A stretch of DNA of 64,000 bases, from assembly GCF_026914185.1 (NCBI RefSeq), contig NC_070566.1, positions 6,882,001 through 6,946,000 on the forward strand. The letters run 5' to 3'. The notes beneath the pieces are model-generated. The model did no database searches. It was given only the letters and a program-made list of their open reading frames with translations, and was not told the origin of the DNA. Source of the DNA: Puccinia triticina. Lineage: Eukaryota > Basidiomycota > Pucciniomycetes > Pucciniales > Pucciniaceae. Positions 11,761 through 22,074 of this stretch are shown here, one piece after another. Numbering within the stretch: position 1 is the first letter of the stretch; the number at the start of each line of letters is the position of its first letter. A program made the translations under genes and the position numbers.

Positions 11761-11945
11761 GGTTGGGAGTTGCAAGGGGTGGGTCTGATTTAGCTGCTGA
11801 TATATTGGCATGTAGGAACTCTAATTACAAATTATTTCATATTTTGAATATGTTGGTTTGCCAAACTCCATCGGCATTTTACCGATATAATTGTGAAATA
11901 TTTGTGAAATATATTGCTGATTATATTGGTGCCAAACGGGGCCTT
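11761..11945. repeat. Element ending ATATTGGTGCCAAACGGGGCC
   Basis: The right edge, in reverse complement GGCCCCGTTTGGCACCAATA, is closely related to the TIR of the element at 12041-12681. The left edge is not found. Confidence 0.45.
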
Positions 11946-12040
11946 AGTTCAAGGCTTCCCTCCCTTGCATGAGTGAAGGTTGAGGTTATGGATTCAATCC
12001 TCAACCTGAAGAAGTTTAAACCTGGCTTCCTTGCAACATA

Positions 12041-12681
12041 CTGAGGCCCCATTTGGAGCCAATATAATCCAAGTGATATATGAGTTTTTTTGCCTGGCAT
12101 CCTATGTGACATCTTATCAGGTCCGCCAAAACTTGATCAGATGTCACAAAATTCCAGATTATATTGCGCAATTATATTGGCTCCAAACAGCAACAGTGGG
12201 TCAGCTACGTTACCATAGCTGTTAGCGTAGCGTAGCGCAGCGCAAATGCGCTATTTTTTAGCGTAGTGTTAGCGCAATCGCGCGCATCTGCGCTAACGCT
12301 ACGCGCACAGTGTGCAAAGCTATTTTAGCTTTTAGCATAGCGTTAGCGCCGATTCGCGCAATGGCGCTAACGCTATGCACGCAGGGCGCAAAAGAGTGTT
12401 TGCTACGCTGCGCTAAAGTGCTTTTTGAGGCAAAAAAAGGCCTTTTTTCCGCTAAAAGCGCCTTAGCGCAACGTGGCGCAGCGTAGCGGCTGTAGTGTAG
12501 CGCTAACGCTAAACAAAAATTGGCGTGCTGTTAGCGCCGATGAAAGTTAGCGCAGCGTAGCGGCGCTAACAGCGCGCTAACGCTATTCAAAACAGGCCAG
12601 CGCTTTTTGCCGCTACGCTAAACGTTAGGGCTAAAATAGCGTAGTTTAGCGTAGCGGCCCACTATTGCAAACAGGGCCTGA
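12041..12681. mobile_element. TIR element (GGCCCCATTTGGAGCCAATA), split by MITE
   Basis: The left TIR starts at 12041. The right TIR is cut in two by the palindromic MITE at 12191-12667; with that insertion and one copy of its 7-base duplication set aside, the right end is the inverse of the left over about 27 bases with few mismatches. This nesting proves that the inner MITE moved after this one. Without the insertion it is about 160 bases long. Confidence 0.75.
12191..12667. mobile_element. TAGCG-word MITE, copy A
   Basis: TIRs CAACAGTGGGTC and CAATAGTGGGCC bound 477 bases made almost only of GCGTTAGCG/CGCTAACGC words. The flanks carry a 7-base duplication CAAACAG (12184-12190 and 12668-12674), and the insertion sits inside the TIR of another element. 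No coding capacity. Related copies are at 23076-23542 and 55389-55864. Confidence 0.9.
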
Positions 12682-12852
12682 GTTTATGTGATTGTTTAGT
12701 GTCAAATTGAGCCCATACCTTTCCCTTATTGAACAAAATAAATAAAAATCATGGGCTCCTTCAGAAATTTACACCTAATTTATCCAAATCTGGGGAAAAT
12801 GTAATGCAACTGGTTTTGTTCAACATACCCAGGGAACGTAAGTAGAGAAAAT

Positions 12853-13035
12853 TAGAGATTGTGAATTGGTACCCATTTGGCAGTACCGGGAACTGCCCGG
12901 CAGGTACCACCTGCACCCGCCAGGCGGTGCTGGGTGCCTGTTTTCTTGGTGAAAAGAGGTGTGGTACCTGGGTACCACACCAAGTACTGCTTGCCCCTGC
13001 CAGGGGAAGCAGGTAGCCCCCGCCCCTGGCCCTTG
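12853..13035 (+). repeat. hAT family-1 end-like fragment
   Basis: It starts TAGAGATTGTGAATTGGTAC, very like the hAT terminus at 25527/30114, and is filled with GGTACC and CACCCGCCAGGCGGTG words. No opposite TIR is visible. Confidence 0.6.
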
Positions 13036-13069
13036 GTCCACTTTTAACTGCCCTCAATCACTGAAAACA

Positions 13070-13166
13070 ATTCATTGAGGATAATCCAGGTGCAATAATC
13101 AAGGGGAGTAACAACTCCTCTCAATGACCAGTGTGTCCTGGTTGTTGAGGGGAGTACCCTTGATGG
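13070..13166. repeat. Small CTCAATGACC palindromic cluster
   Basis: Words CTCAATGACCAG, GGTTGTTGAGGGG and CATTGAGG lie in both orientations, as in the larger array at 16545-16865. Confidence 0.5.
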
Positions 13167-13907
13167 ACATGACTGGAACTGGAACAGGTAAGTCATGACT
13201 CATTGCTGTTCTGTTCATTGAGAGCAACACCAAAACCATTACAATAAATGTATTGTACTGGCTGCTGCATTGTAGCGAAATCAGACACCAATACACTCAA
13301 TTTGGAAGAGCGTGCAGCGCATTGCTGTGCCAATGTGCTACCGCTGCAAAGTAGCGGCTTCACCATTACTTCATTTCCCAAATAGTGGCAGCGCATTGAG
13401 TATGTAATTGATGTGCTACTGCTATGGAGCTCTCACGCAAGCGTAAGCAGAGCTTGGAGGGGAAATGTAAAATAGGGGGGTTCAAAATTATAATCCAGGT
13501 CTCCAGGAGCTCGTGCAGGTCCCAGATTCCAGGAAAAAAATCCCCTGCCAAAAAAGAGGTTCTTGGCTTTCAATATTGAATGCCCCATGTTGGTCAAAAG
13601 CCATCTGCACTCGCATCCCTGAGCATCAGGTCTGGCAGTCTGGGATTTCAGAACGTTCTCTCCCACAGAATGGAGGGAGGGAGTTTTATTAAGCAGAAGT
13701 TCGGACTCCTTGTGACTTGCGCGCGCACAAAATGCAAGCTTCCTTTCTGTGCGCGCCCGCCGCTGCGCTGCTTTGAGTCCCAAACTTGTGGAAGTCCCTC
13801 TTTGAAGAAAAAATTCACCAAAAATATTCCAGTGAGTGGTTGATCAATGGGGTTGTCAGCTCTAAAAATTGGTGCCCTCAATGAGCTTCTAAGTTTTGGT
13901 AGCTGGG
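13167..13907. other. Unassigned stretch
   Basis: No gene supported. TAGGGGGGTTCAAAATT at 13474 resembles one end of the TA-flanked MITE at 16947, but no partner end was found. Confidence 0.4.
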
Positions 13908-13985
13908 ATGGCCAGCACCAAAACTGTGGGCTGGAAAATTCAAAGATTGCATTTCCATCACTTTTTGGTGGGTGGCCTACGCGCC
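13908..13985 (-). repeat. Dispersed repeat, copy 2
   Basis: Reverse complement of the repeat at 3083-3155 (CACCCACCAAAAAGTGATGG then TTTGAATTTTCCAGCC). Confidence 0.55.
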
Positions 13986-14792
13986 ACAACCCCCACATTA
14001 GGCCTAGAGGGCTAACTTAACTAAGACTTTTTGTGGAGGGGGGACACCGTCCAGCAGGGACCCTCCAAAGGAGGGACTTATACACTATGTGCCAGTGCTT
14101 GCCCTACTCTTTTTTCTTTTTTTGCTGTTTTCCATTCTATTCTATTGCTTGTACCTCCTCAATTGAGAGGAATAGCATGAAGATTCCACTGAGCCAAATG
14201 ACCCCTTCCTTCTCCTGCATCTAGGAGGATATGTAGCATTATTTTTGGAACTTCTCACCATTTTTCACTGTCATAATAACACTTAAGTTATCAGGTTTGA
14301 TGGCACCACTCCCTGTACTCTGAATGGTGGCTTTACATCATGTAAGCAGCCTGCGGATGTATCACCCATGGAAAACAAGGAAAAAGACCAATCTTAAATT
14401 GAGTGGACATTAAGCTACCACCCGAACCACCACCCGAACTCCGAACTCCGACCTCCCGCATAGGGAGGGACTTTGATAAGGCTCGTTCGAGTCCCACTGA
14501 TTGGTTCCTGGCGAGTGGCGAGTGGTGCGTTCCGCGGACCCAGACTAGAACATTTACATCAGTTCCGATCGTGGTCGTGTCCAGCTTATCTGCGTCGTTG
14601 GCGGTGTGGTGTGAGTTACGTCCAACGTTTCCAGTCTTATCATCATCACTTGACCACATCTTTTGGTTACTCCGACAGATACTTAAGCGGGGCGATGTTT
14701 TTCTATGAAGGTTGTAGGAAGCATCAAGCTCAACGGCGTTGCTACCGAGTTCTAATCGTGTATAAAGCACTCGCGTCTCACAAGGTGGAGGA
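13986..14792. other. 5' flank of the AlkB-like gene
   Basis: It holds the likely promoter of the gene at 14793, but no strong TATA box stands out. A 216-codon frame on the minus strand (14333-14983) overlaps the gene start and has no family resemblance. Confidence 0.45.
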
Positions 14793-15710
14793 ATGACCGC
14801 GATTGACTTCTCTCCTGAAGAACAGGCTCCGCTGAGCCCCAGTTCACTCTTCAGCGTTGTTTCATCGGAACTAGCTTGCACTGAAGATCCAGCTGAGCAT
14901 ACATTCAAACAGAAAACCTCCGGTGAACGGTTGTCGGGAACCGAAATCGACCACGTCGAACCGGCGTGCTTCTTTGATCTCATTGATCAATCGATCTTAC
15001 CGTTTTCAGCCATCCCAGGCCTCTATTACTTGCCCAACTTAATAGATCACAGGACCGAGACAGAATGGATGTCTGAGATCAGCGAATTGAACTTCTTTAA
15101 CAATCAATCCAACAACCAAATGATGTTTTTCTCTCGTCCAAATACTCCTCGACAATTATCAACTCAGGATAACCATGGTATCCACCAGCAAGAGTTGGCA
15201 GATCAAGAACAATCATTCTTGCAATGGCCGACTTTTTTGATTGATCTTATCCGTCGGTTACCATCCATACTTTCTACTGTGAATCCCGATAACCTTGACC
15301 ACCTGAACGATCTATTTTTTGGATCTGAGAAGGTCAACTTACCTTGGCAAGCAATCATCAATCTCTACAGGCCAGGAGAGGGGATCGAACAGCACGTAGA
15401 TTTGGTGGAAAGGTTTGACGAAGTTATTCTGGGAATCTCTCTTGGATCTAATGTCGCTATGCAGTTCGAGCCCGTCGGTCAACGTGAGAAAAACGTCAGT
15501 CGGCAACTTTACCTTGCGCAACGATCTGGTTACATCATTGCTCGGGACGCACGCTATGATTGGACGCACGGGATTCGAGCAAATCAACTGTACGACTGGG
15601 TTTGTGACTCCTCGAGTCATGAAACGAGGAAGATCATGCGAATGAGAACGCGAGTCAGCATCACAATACGAAGATTAAAGCATAGTGCGGACTTGCTGAA
15701 GGATTCATAA
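14793..15710 (+). CDS. AlkB-like 2OG-Fe(II) dioxygenase
   Basis: An intronless frame of 305 codons encodes a protein of the AlkB family, Fe(II)- and 2-oxoglutarate-dependent dioxygenases that oxidatively demethylate nucleic acid bases or, in some members, proteins. The N-terminal 70 residues look unstructured. The fold starts near PGLYYLPNLI (75-84). The NLYRPGEG turn (190-197) precedes the metal ligands H201 and D203 (QHVDL); the third ligand is H259 (YDWTHGI) and the 2-oxoglutarate-binding end is RVSITIRR (287-294). All catalytic positions of the family are therefore present and the gene seems functional. ATG at 14793 is the first start in the frame. It stands alone, surrounded by repeats, and is the only intact-looking host gene in the window. 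Which AlkB subfamily and substrate cannot be told from sequence reading alone. Confidence 0.87.
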   Translation: MTAIDFSPEEQAPLSPSSLFSVVSSELACTEDPAEHTFKQKTSGERLSGTEIDHVEPACFFDLIDQSILPFSAIPGLYYLPNLIDHRTETEWMSEISELNFFNNQSNNQMMFFSRPNTPRQLSTQDNHGIHQQELADQEQSFLQWPTFLIDLIRRLPSILSTVNPDNLDHLNDLFFGSEKVNLPWQAIINLYRPGEGIEQHVDLVERFDEVILGISLGSNVAMQFEPVGQREKNVSRQLYLAQRSGYIIARDARYDWTHGIRANQLYDWVCDSSSHETRKIMRMRTRVSITIRRLKHSADLLKDS

Positions 15711-16069
15711 ATTTCGTACCAACGTCCCACTCCAGCGAAGTCTATAACTTACACCGGCTTGCTCGACAACATATCAAACAACTCAAACAGGGACTATATC
15801 TTCTGTGACACTGCTCTCTAAATCCAATTCCAGTTTCAGCTATTCATTAGTACTACACCACAGGTGCACTAGAAGTTTATGGATGGAGTTGAAAATATTT
15901 CCTGGGTTTTTGAAATATTATGGGAAACTTTAGGCAATTGTTGGGGAAAATATTCACCAAACCCCTTTGCAAATAATTCTGTGCAATTTGATTGGAAATA
16001 AAATATTTCCTCCAATGAAACAAAGTATTTCCTCCAACTTTCTTGATAATTTGGAGCAACAGTGAAACT
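15711..16069. other. 3' flank of the AlkB-like gene, unassigned
   Basis: AT-rich with repeated AAATATTTCC words in both orientations (15880-16030). No gene. Confidence 0.4.
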
Positions 16070-16207
16070 GCTGCGCTGCGCTGACATCAGCGGCACTTTT
16101 AGCGCAGCGCAGCGGTCTACCACTGATCAAACTTAACAAAGTCCCTCGCTGCTGCGGGCGTGTGACTCGCAAAGCAAGCCTCTGACAGCCCTTGGCAGGA
16201 GGGACTT
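16070..16207 (+). repeat. GCAGCGC-word segment and AGTCCCTCGCTGCTGCGG repeat
   Basis: The first part is built of CAGCGC words. The second part (16137-16207), from AAGTCCCTCGCTGCTGC to GGCAGGAGGGACTT, is found inverted at 19695-19763. Confidence 0.55.
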
Positions 16208-16544
16208 ATACTGTACCTCCCCTTTCTGGCGCACAGAGATGCATTTTTCACCCCACTTTTCACTTTTCCCCTTGTACCTCCCTCATTCCATGATAAACTT
16301 GTTTTTTTTTTTTTGCTCCAGATCAGCTCAACATGCTACTGCTGAGGCTTCTATTTTTTTTTCTTTATGTACTGATACATGTACGTCCTGAGAAATTACA
16401 CAAGACAAATAAACCTCAAGACCGTTACCAAATCTATAGCCCAACTTTGCTGAAATTAATTGTGAAATGAGAGCACGGACTCTCTGGTCAATACATAGCG
16501 TGTTTGACACGCAGCTAGCTTGAGGATGACCAGGATCAACCGGT

Positions 16545-16865
16545 CGTTGAGGGGACTCAACACTCTCAATGGCCAGTACAGACTGGTCATCAAGAGGATA
16601 AAGCCCTCTCAATGAACGGCACAGTACCAGTCATTGAGAGGGTTGAGTCCTCCCAATGACCGGTTGATACCGGTCATTGGGAGTGTCAAGTCCCCTTGAT
16701 GACCGGCACTGACAGGTCATGGAGAGGGTTGTATACTCTTGATGGCCTGTCTGTACTGGCCATTGAGAGTGTCAAGTCCCCTCAATGACCTCAAGAGGTT
16801 GTACATATCCCTTTGATGACCGGTCTGTACCAGTCATCCAGGGCGTTGTATATATCCTGTCAGCT
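16545..16865. repeat. Array of palindromic ATGACCGGT units
   Basis: About nine hairpin units of the form CTCAATGACCGGTTGATACC with the partner GGTCATTGGGAG, each with its own variation kept on both arms. A smaller relative lies at 19318-19405. Confidence 0.8.
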
Positions 16866-16946
16866 GGTGTACTTGCGTAGAGGAAAAGCTGGACAAAAGG
16901 ATGGTAATTATATATGTATAATTACTATAAAAGTCTAGATACAATA

Positions 16947-17147
16947 GGGGGGTTCACAATTGAAATTTACGGAACTTTGAGACACATTTTAAGGTGTTGA
17001 TGAAGATTTTTTCAAAAAAAAATGATAAATTGAACCGATTGATCAGTATCACCTGCTTCTGTGCAATTTCCCAAAGTTTTAAAATTTTGTTCATAAGGGC
17101 CTTAAATTTGGCTCCAAAGTTTAGTAAAATTCAATTGTGAACCCCCC
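16947..17147. mobile_element. 201-bp MITE with TA target (GGGGGGTTCACAATTGAA)
   Basis: The TIR GGGGGGTTCACAATTGAA is perfect on both sides and continues as AATTTAC with one mismatch. TA lies at both edges (16945-16946 and 17148-17149), as expected for Tc1/mariner-type movement. The A/T-rich centre has no coding capacity. Confidence 0.87.
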
Positions 17148-17221
17148 TAATAGAGAAAGAATAGAATAAGGAAAAAAAGAGATCAATAGTATTTTAAATT
17201 GCGTCTATATCGCTTATATTA

Positions 17222-17442
17222 GAGAGATTTAAAGCCGGCCATGCATGCTTGCATGCACTTTTGCCAGTTGGTTTTCAAGGCTTTCCTCAAACTCCAAAAT
17301 TCAAAAAAACTTCCAAGCAGGTTTGGGGGGTGTGGTAAAATGTGACTTGCATGCACTTCTGCAACTCTGTGTTCAAGAATGCACTTGAACACCAACTTGC
17401 AAAAGTACATGCAAGTTGCATCTGGCCAACTTTGAAACCCCC
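17222..17442. mobile_element. 221-bp MITE with TA target (TTGGCCA/GGCCATGCATG arms)
   Basis: Imperfect TIRs of about 50 bases (left GATTTAAAGCCGGCCATGC, right GGGTTTCAAAGTTGGCCAG in reverse complement) are flanked by TA on both sides. It lies 75 bases from the previous MITE and shares only the target type. Confidence 0.75.
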
Positions 17443-18315
17443 TATTATTCTAGTCTTGATGGACTGTTTAAGCTGCTAGTGCTAGCCTCTCCAATAGAAA
17501 TCTATCAGAGGTTAGATCAAAGATATTTATATGATCTTATGGTTTCTTTCTGGCTACAAACGTGCGGTTGGGTTATTAACAAAAACTCAGTAGTATTTAT
17601 AGATAGTAGTTGAAGTTCATAGAGATATTCATAAAAAGAAAGGAATTTAGAGAGAGTATATTTATAAGAGAAATATATCTTATAATCTTTGTAAGGATTT
17701 GGAGTCTCAACTTACAGGATGAGTACCTGGTAACAATATCTCTAACAAGTACAATAGCTTGGTGAATTCTAGAGGATCTGAAGAAAAGTAACAAGACGTT
17801 CATATCAATCTTTGTCTGGTTCCGATCTCTAAAGTAGAATGGGGAATAACACTAGATAAAAGAGTCTAATACTTGAGTACTACTAATAGTAGTCTAGTAG
17901 AGAGTCATTCTAAGTAGTATATGTTACCTGTTTCACGATTTCAATTCAGAATTCAAGTAAATGATTGATCTACTTGTCTCTCAGGGGAAGAAGAAAATTC
18001 TTCCGACTCTTTTCAAAGAGAAAACTTTTCTCTCTTCCCTGTCTTTGGCTATGATTGTCTCATCATACATGTCAAAGTTTTTCCTCATTATTTGATTTCT
18101 TTTTTTGTTAATTCTTGATCTTTATTTATACTGTTTATGGTTGTACTTACTTTAAGCATATATGCATTACTCTGTTTTCTTGCGCGCTGCTCCCGCTCTC
18201 CATAGCGCTGCTCTAGGACATAACATATCATTATACATTCATTATCTCTCTCACTTGGTTAGAATGATTTTAGTCTCTGCACCCGCACTTCTTATGAAAT
18301 TGTATATTACATTAT
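17443..18315. other. Unassigned AT-rich stretch
   Basis: No gene is supported; long AT-rich frames with many stops. Confidence 0.4.
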
Positions 18316-19256
18316 TGTGAGCCTGAGTCTCTATAGTGACAGCAGCCTCACAGGACACAAGAAAGAAGAGGGGAATATTTGGATTTCTTTGGATAAAGAA
18401 AATACAAATAATAGAGAGAGAGAGAAAGAGAGAGAGAAACTGAGCAGATTCAAGATAAGAAGATATTCAAGGTTATTCTGGTGGGAATGCACATCCACTG
18501 GCAATGCTACCTCTTCAGAAGAGTGCTGCCAAGCTGTGCTAGAGAGTGCTACAGCCTCCTCTCACCAAAGAAACGTGGAGGGATCCTGGATTAGACAAGT
18601 TTAATCCAGCCACAATTTTTAAGCTTCCTTTTGGATAGTCAAGGTTCTTTAAAGGGAAACCTATGTGGTTTGTTTCTTGCAAAAACCACAGAAAAAGAAT
18701 GATGTTAAGCAGGGACAGCCCTGTGATCAAGGATAAGGCAAAGGCCAGCAAAGAAGAGCAGATCAAGCAAGACACAGAGTTGTACCTCTGAGATAAACAA
18801 GGTTCAGTGAAAGAGGTTACTTACTGTCAATATCCTAGGCGCCTGTGATGGTAGGTATACTGGGAATGTTGTAAACTCTTTGGTGGTGATCCTGGGGTTA
18901 TCTGGGGTGTGGTTCTGGTGTGCTGAAGTCTGTAGATCCGCCTCAGGCAAGAGGGATCCTGACTAGAAAATTTTCACAGTTTTCTTATGTAATTTACATA
19001 TGTACATGTGGTTTGGCGCGCCTGGTAGCGCTGACCTGTCACAACTGCGCATGCGCGCTACAACTCAATAACTCAGGGAAGGAGTAGAGTTACAAAGAAT
19101 TGGTAAGTTGTAACTAGGGTTATAATTGCATGAGGAAACAGAATATGAAGTCAAAACAAGGTTATCTCTTAAGATGAAAAAGATGTGAAGTAATTAATAT
19201 GTAAAGAGTAGAAAAAGGCAGACTTTAGGTCAACTGAGTTGACTCTAAGGCTGACA
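18316..19256. mobile_element. Solo LTR, 941 bp, TSD ATTAT
   Basis: Starts TGTGAGCCTGAGTC and ends AAGGCTGACA, flanked by ATTAT at 18311-18315 and 19257-19261. A second, about 950-bp copy at 59625-60574 shares the same start and end. The pair differ by point changes and small indels, including extra ACAGCCTC bases near the start. The internal region was presumably lost by LTR-LTR recombination. Confidence 0.92.
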
Positions 19257-19317
19257 ATTATTAACAATAATTATTATATTTTCCAACCCTCTTGGACATT
19301 CTAGATGTCTCAAGGGT

Positions 19318-19405
19318 TGACATATCTCCGGGATGACCGGTCTTTACCGGTCATCCAGAGGGTTATACGGTCTTGATGGCAGGTCTGTGCCGGCGATCAA
19401 GGGCT
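19318..19405. repeat. Small ATGACCGGTC palindrome pair
   Basis: GGGATGACCGGTCTTTACCGG and its inverse GTCATCCAGAGGG form a hairpin, followed by a second unit GATGGCAGGTCTGTGCC. Relative of the array at 16545. Confidence 0.6.
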
Positions 19406-19694
19406 CAGAAGCTTGACTTTAAGTCAAAAAAAAAATATATTTATAAGTATGTGAGCCCGGATCTTCTCTGTCACTCAACTTCAATAAACTCCAAGGTTTG
19501 GTTGACTTTGATAATTTATTTAACCTTGAAGAAATGATGTAACATAACTCAGATTTTGTGGGATGACACGCAAGAAGCACGGCTTTGTGGCAAGCAAAGT
19601 TTCAAGATATAAGGTTTTGAGGGCAAGGAACTGTGATGGTTTGAAAAACCCACCCAGTCAAACTCAAATTCTAGGCTCTGCAAAAGGAGGTGAT

Positions 19695-19763
19695 AGCGCG
19701 CCAGTCCCTCCTGCCAAGGGCTATTGGAGACTTGCTTCGCCCCGCAGCAGCAAGGGACTTGGA
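19695..19763 (-). repeat. Inverted partner of 16137-16207
   Basis: Reverse complement reads AAGTCCCTTGCTGCTGCGG to GGCAGGAGGGACT. Confidence 0.55.
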
Positions 19764-19789
19764 TTAAGTTCAACTGCTGATCCTCCAGC

Positions 19790-20035
19790 CCAATCAGCGT
19801 TAGCACAGCGGTTTGATTACGGCACTAACACTGAATTCAGCAATTTTCCGCGGAAACCTGCTGTTGATCAGTGTTAGCACAGCACCACTGAAGGACGTTA
19901 ATTCTGAAAATCAGCGCAGCACATCAGAATGACAGCTGACGGCCGCTGACCGCTTTTTGGTGTCAGGGTGCTCATTTTGCTGCGCCCCACTAGGCGCTGA
20001 ACATGGCTGAAGTGACAGCGGCGCTGCCAGCCCAT
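19790..20035. repeat. CAGCGGTCA-word segment
   Basis: Rich in GTTAGCACAGC, GGCCGCTGACCGC and related words. A sister segment lies at 20480-20640 on the other side of the solo LTR. Confidence 0.5.
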
Positions 20036-20074
20036 TGACTACATAGTTTCATTCACCCAATCAACCTGAACACC

Positions 20075-20425
20075 TGTGAGATCCGCGCCCCACACAGATA
20101 TCACAACCCAATCACAAGACGACTCGGACCCGCGCCTCTTAGTCTGCGGCTCCCCACCACCCGCCTAGCTCAGTAGAGAACCGCGTACTGAATTCTCCTA
20201 CTGAGCTAGGTAAGCTCTCATTTCTCTTCCTCCTCTTTCTTCCTCTCTAACTCCAATTGTATAGTAGAGAACCGCGTACTGAATTCTCCTACTGAGCTAG
20301 AAATCCAAGCATTGGTTCTAGAAATTCTCAGGTTCTCTCCGAGACACAAACGGTCTCGTACGGACTAAACGGACTACACTGATATTCCTGAGGGACTCAG
20401 TGAAGGGCTAGACGAAGCCCTTACA
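20075..20425 (+). mobile_element. Solo LTR, 351 bp, TSD ACACC, with hairpin architecture
   Basis: It begins TGTGAGATCC, ends AAGCCCTTACA and is flanked by ACACC (20070-20074, 20426-20430). A hairpin opens it (GTGAGATC at 20076 with GATATCAC at 20097), a 12-bp perfect stem CTAGCTCAGTAG/CTACTGAGCTAG sits at 20165-20209, and an AAGGGCT/AGCCCTT hairpin closes it. A 55-base GTAAGC...TATAG segment (20210-20264) lies between two identical 36-base copies (20174-20209, 20265-20300). Same plan as 53397-53725. Confidence 0.92.
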
Positions 20426-20479
20426 ACACCCCCCATTGGACCTCACCTGGTCCTTATGACCATGTTGGGGCACCACAAA

Positions 20480-20640
20480 ATCAGTGCACTAACACTGAAA
20501 AAGCGGTCAGCGGCCGTCAGCGGTCATTCAGTGGTTTTTCCGCTGCGCTGCTGCTGTTTTAATCAGTTTTCTTCTGAAAACAGAGCCAGCGCAGTGGTTG
20601 ACCGCTGATTTAGCGGTGTTGAAATCTAGAGACACTTCCT
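20480..20640. repeat. CAGCGGTCA-word segment, second copy
   Basis: AAAAAGCGGTCAGCGGCC, CAGCGGTCATT and TGACCGCTGATTTAGCGG words in both orientations. Confidence 0.5.
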
Positions 20641-20737
20641 GTGAAAATAATCAGTGTTTAGTGTCAAGACTCATGGTTATACCCAGAGCACAGGAAGCGC
20701 AAGGAGCGTAAGCCCAACCGGAACAGAAAGTCTGTGC

Positions 20738-22074
20738 TAGGGGTGAGCGTGGATTGGGTCAACCCGCGGTTTTACCCAACCCACCCAGGTTTGGGGCGGG
20801 GCGGGTCAGCCGGATGCACATTTTTGACCCGGATGGGTCGACCCACTGGGTGGCCCATTGTGGGTTGGGTCAAGTGTTGGAATTTCACGTCTCTGGCTCT
20901 TCTTTCCCCTTTCCTTCATCTGTCACACTCCTTTACTTTCCCTGCAGATGCATATTTAGTTCACCTTCTGTCACACAACCTGGCCCTAGTTGTAGTAGCT
21001 TAAAAACATCCTCAGCTGTGATAGAATAAAAATTATCAGCTTCTGCGCGCTTTTCCCTGATACCAGTGAGTCTCTTGTAGTGAGGAGCATTTTTCCTCCT
21101 CACAGCTAGTAGCTTGACCCCTCCCTGGGGTTCCTTCTCCTTTTTGGTTGCCTCAGAGCTTTTCTCCTCCAGGCCTCAAACCTCACTCAAGCTTTCTTCC
21201 TTGAGTCCTCATCTGTTCTCCAGTTGTCTTTTCAACATCAAGGGTTTTTGGGGATTGGTCAGTCCATGGGTGACCCGGTTCACGGTGGGGATGTAAGTGA
21301 TCTAGGAATCTGAAAATCAGGAGTTGCTCCAGAAGCATAATGAAGATGAAGACAACTTGGCCTTCCAACAGCATCTTGCTAAGACCAAAGGCTTTGACTT
21401 GACTGGGACCCCAACCAGAGAGCTTGATTTTTACCTCCAAGAGGAAAACATCTTGATCTTGAAGGGAACCCAATTTGTCATACTCAAATGGTGGGACTTA
21501 AATTCAATGTGGTTTCCAACCCTTTCTCAACTTGCTCAAATGGTTTGGGTATCCCAGCAACCTCTGTTGCATCCAAAGCAGTGTTCTCCACCTCTGGCCA
21601 AGTCTTACACAAATACAGAAGCCACCTCAATCCTGATCCACTTGAGGCGCTTGTCTGCACTCAAGATTGGCTCAAAGATGACAACAAGGATCATGACACA
21701 TCTGAAGAATAGAAGTGCTTCACAATGTACACATGCTTTTTTTTTCTCTTCTTCATTTCAACCATTGTGATAAGCCATACACATGACCGACAGGGTCCAT
21801 TTTGTATATAGCCAGTTCAACACAACCTGACCCACCTTGACCGCACCCAGATGATAGATGTCATTAAAAAACATTTTTTCAATCACCTCTCTGGAATGAC
21901 CCATGGGTCAGCCCATGAACTGATCTACCCTGACCTACTCCACTTGGGATGGGTTGGGTCATGGGGCGGGTCTTGATATTTTAAATCTCTGACCCGACCC
22001 GCCCCAACCCATTTAAAAATGGGGCGGGGCGGGTCAGCATTTTTCTGACCCAACTCGGCCCATCCTCATTTGTA
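20738..22074 (+). mobile_element. Decayed hAT element, GGGTC-word termini
   Basis: The ends TAGGGGTGAGCGTGGATTGG and, in reverse complement, TACAAATGAGGATGGGCC are similar, and the 8 flanking bases agree at 6 positions (GTCTGTGC/TTCCGTGC). The outer 140 bases on the left and 290 on the right are packed with GGGTC, GACCC and GGCGGG words in both orientations. The middle keeps a hAT transposase C-terminus. At 1337 bp it is an internally deleted copy. Confidence 0.72.
21324..21712 (+). pseudogene. hAT transposase C-terminal remnant
   Basis: The frame from 21324 reads ELDFYLQEENILILKG and LKWWDLNSMWFPTLSQLA. After a one-base shift near 21550 the family continues as GIPATSVASKAVFSTSG and LEALVCTQDWLKDD up to the stop at 21712. 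This is the dimerisation domain typical of zf-BED/hAT transposases of the RICESLEEPER type. It belongs to a different hAT lineage from the 25527 element. Upstream catalytic parts are missing. Confidence 0.85.

Noticed and set aside
3083..13985. HPPKxDGNxxFEFSS as a small conserved protein
   Set aside because: Both occurrences lie in dispersed repeat sequence, without start, stop or gene context.
14333..14983. 216-codon minus-strand ORF
   Set aside because: It overlaps the AlkB-like gene start antisense and has no family resemblance.
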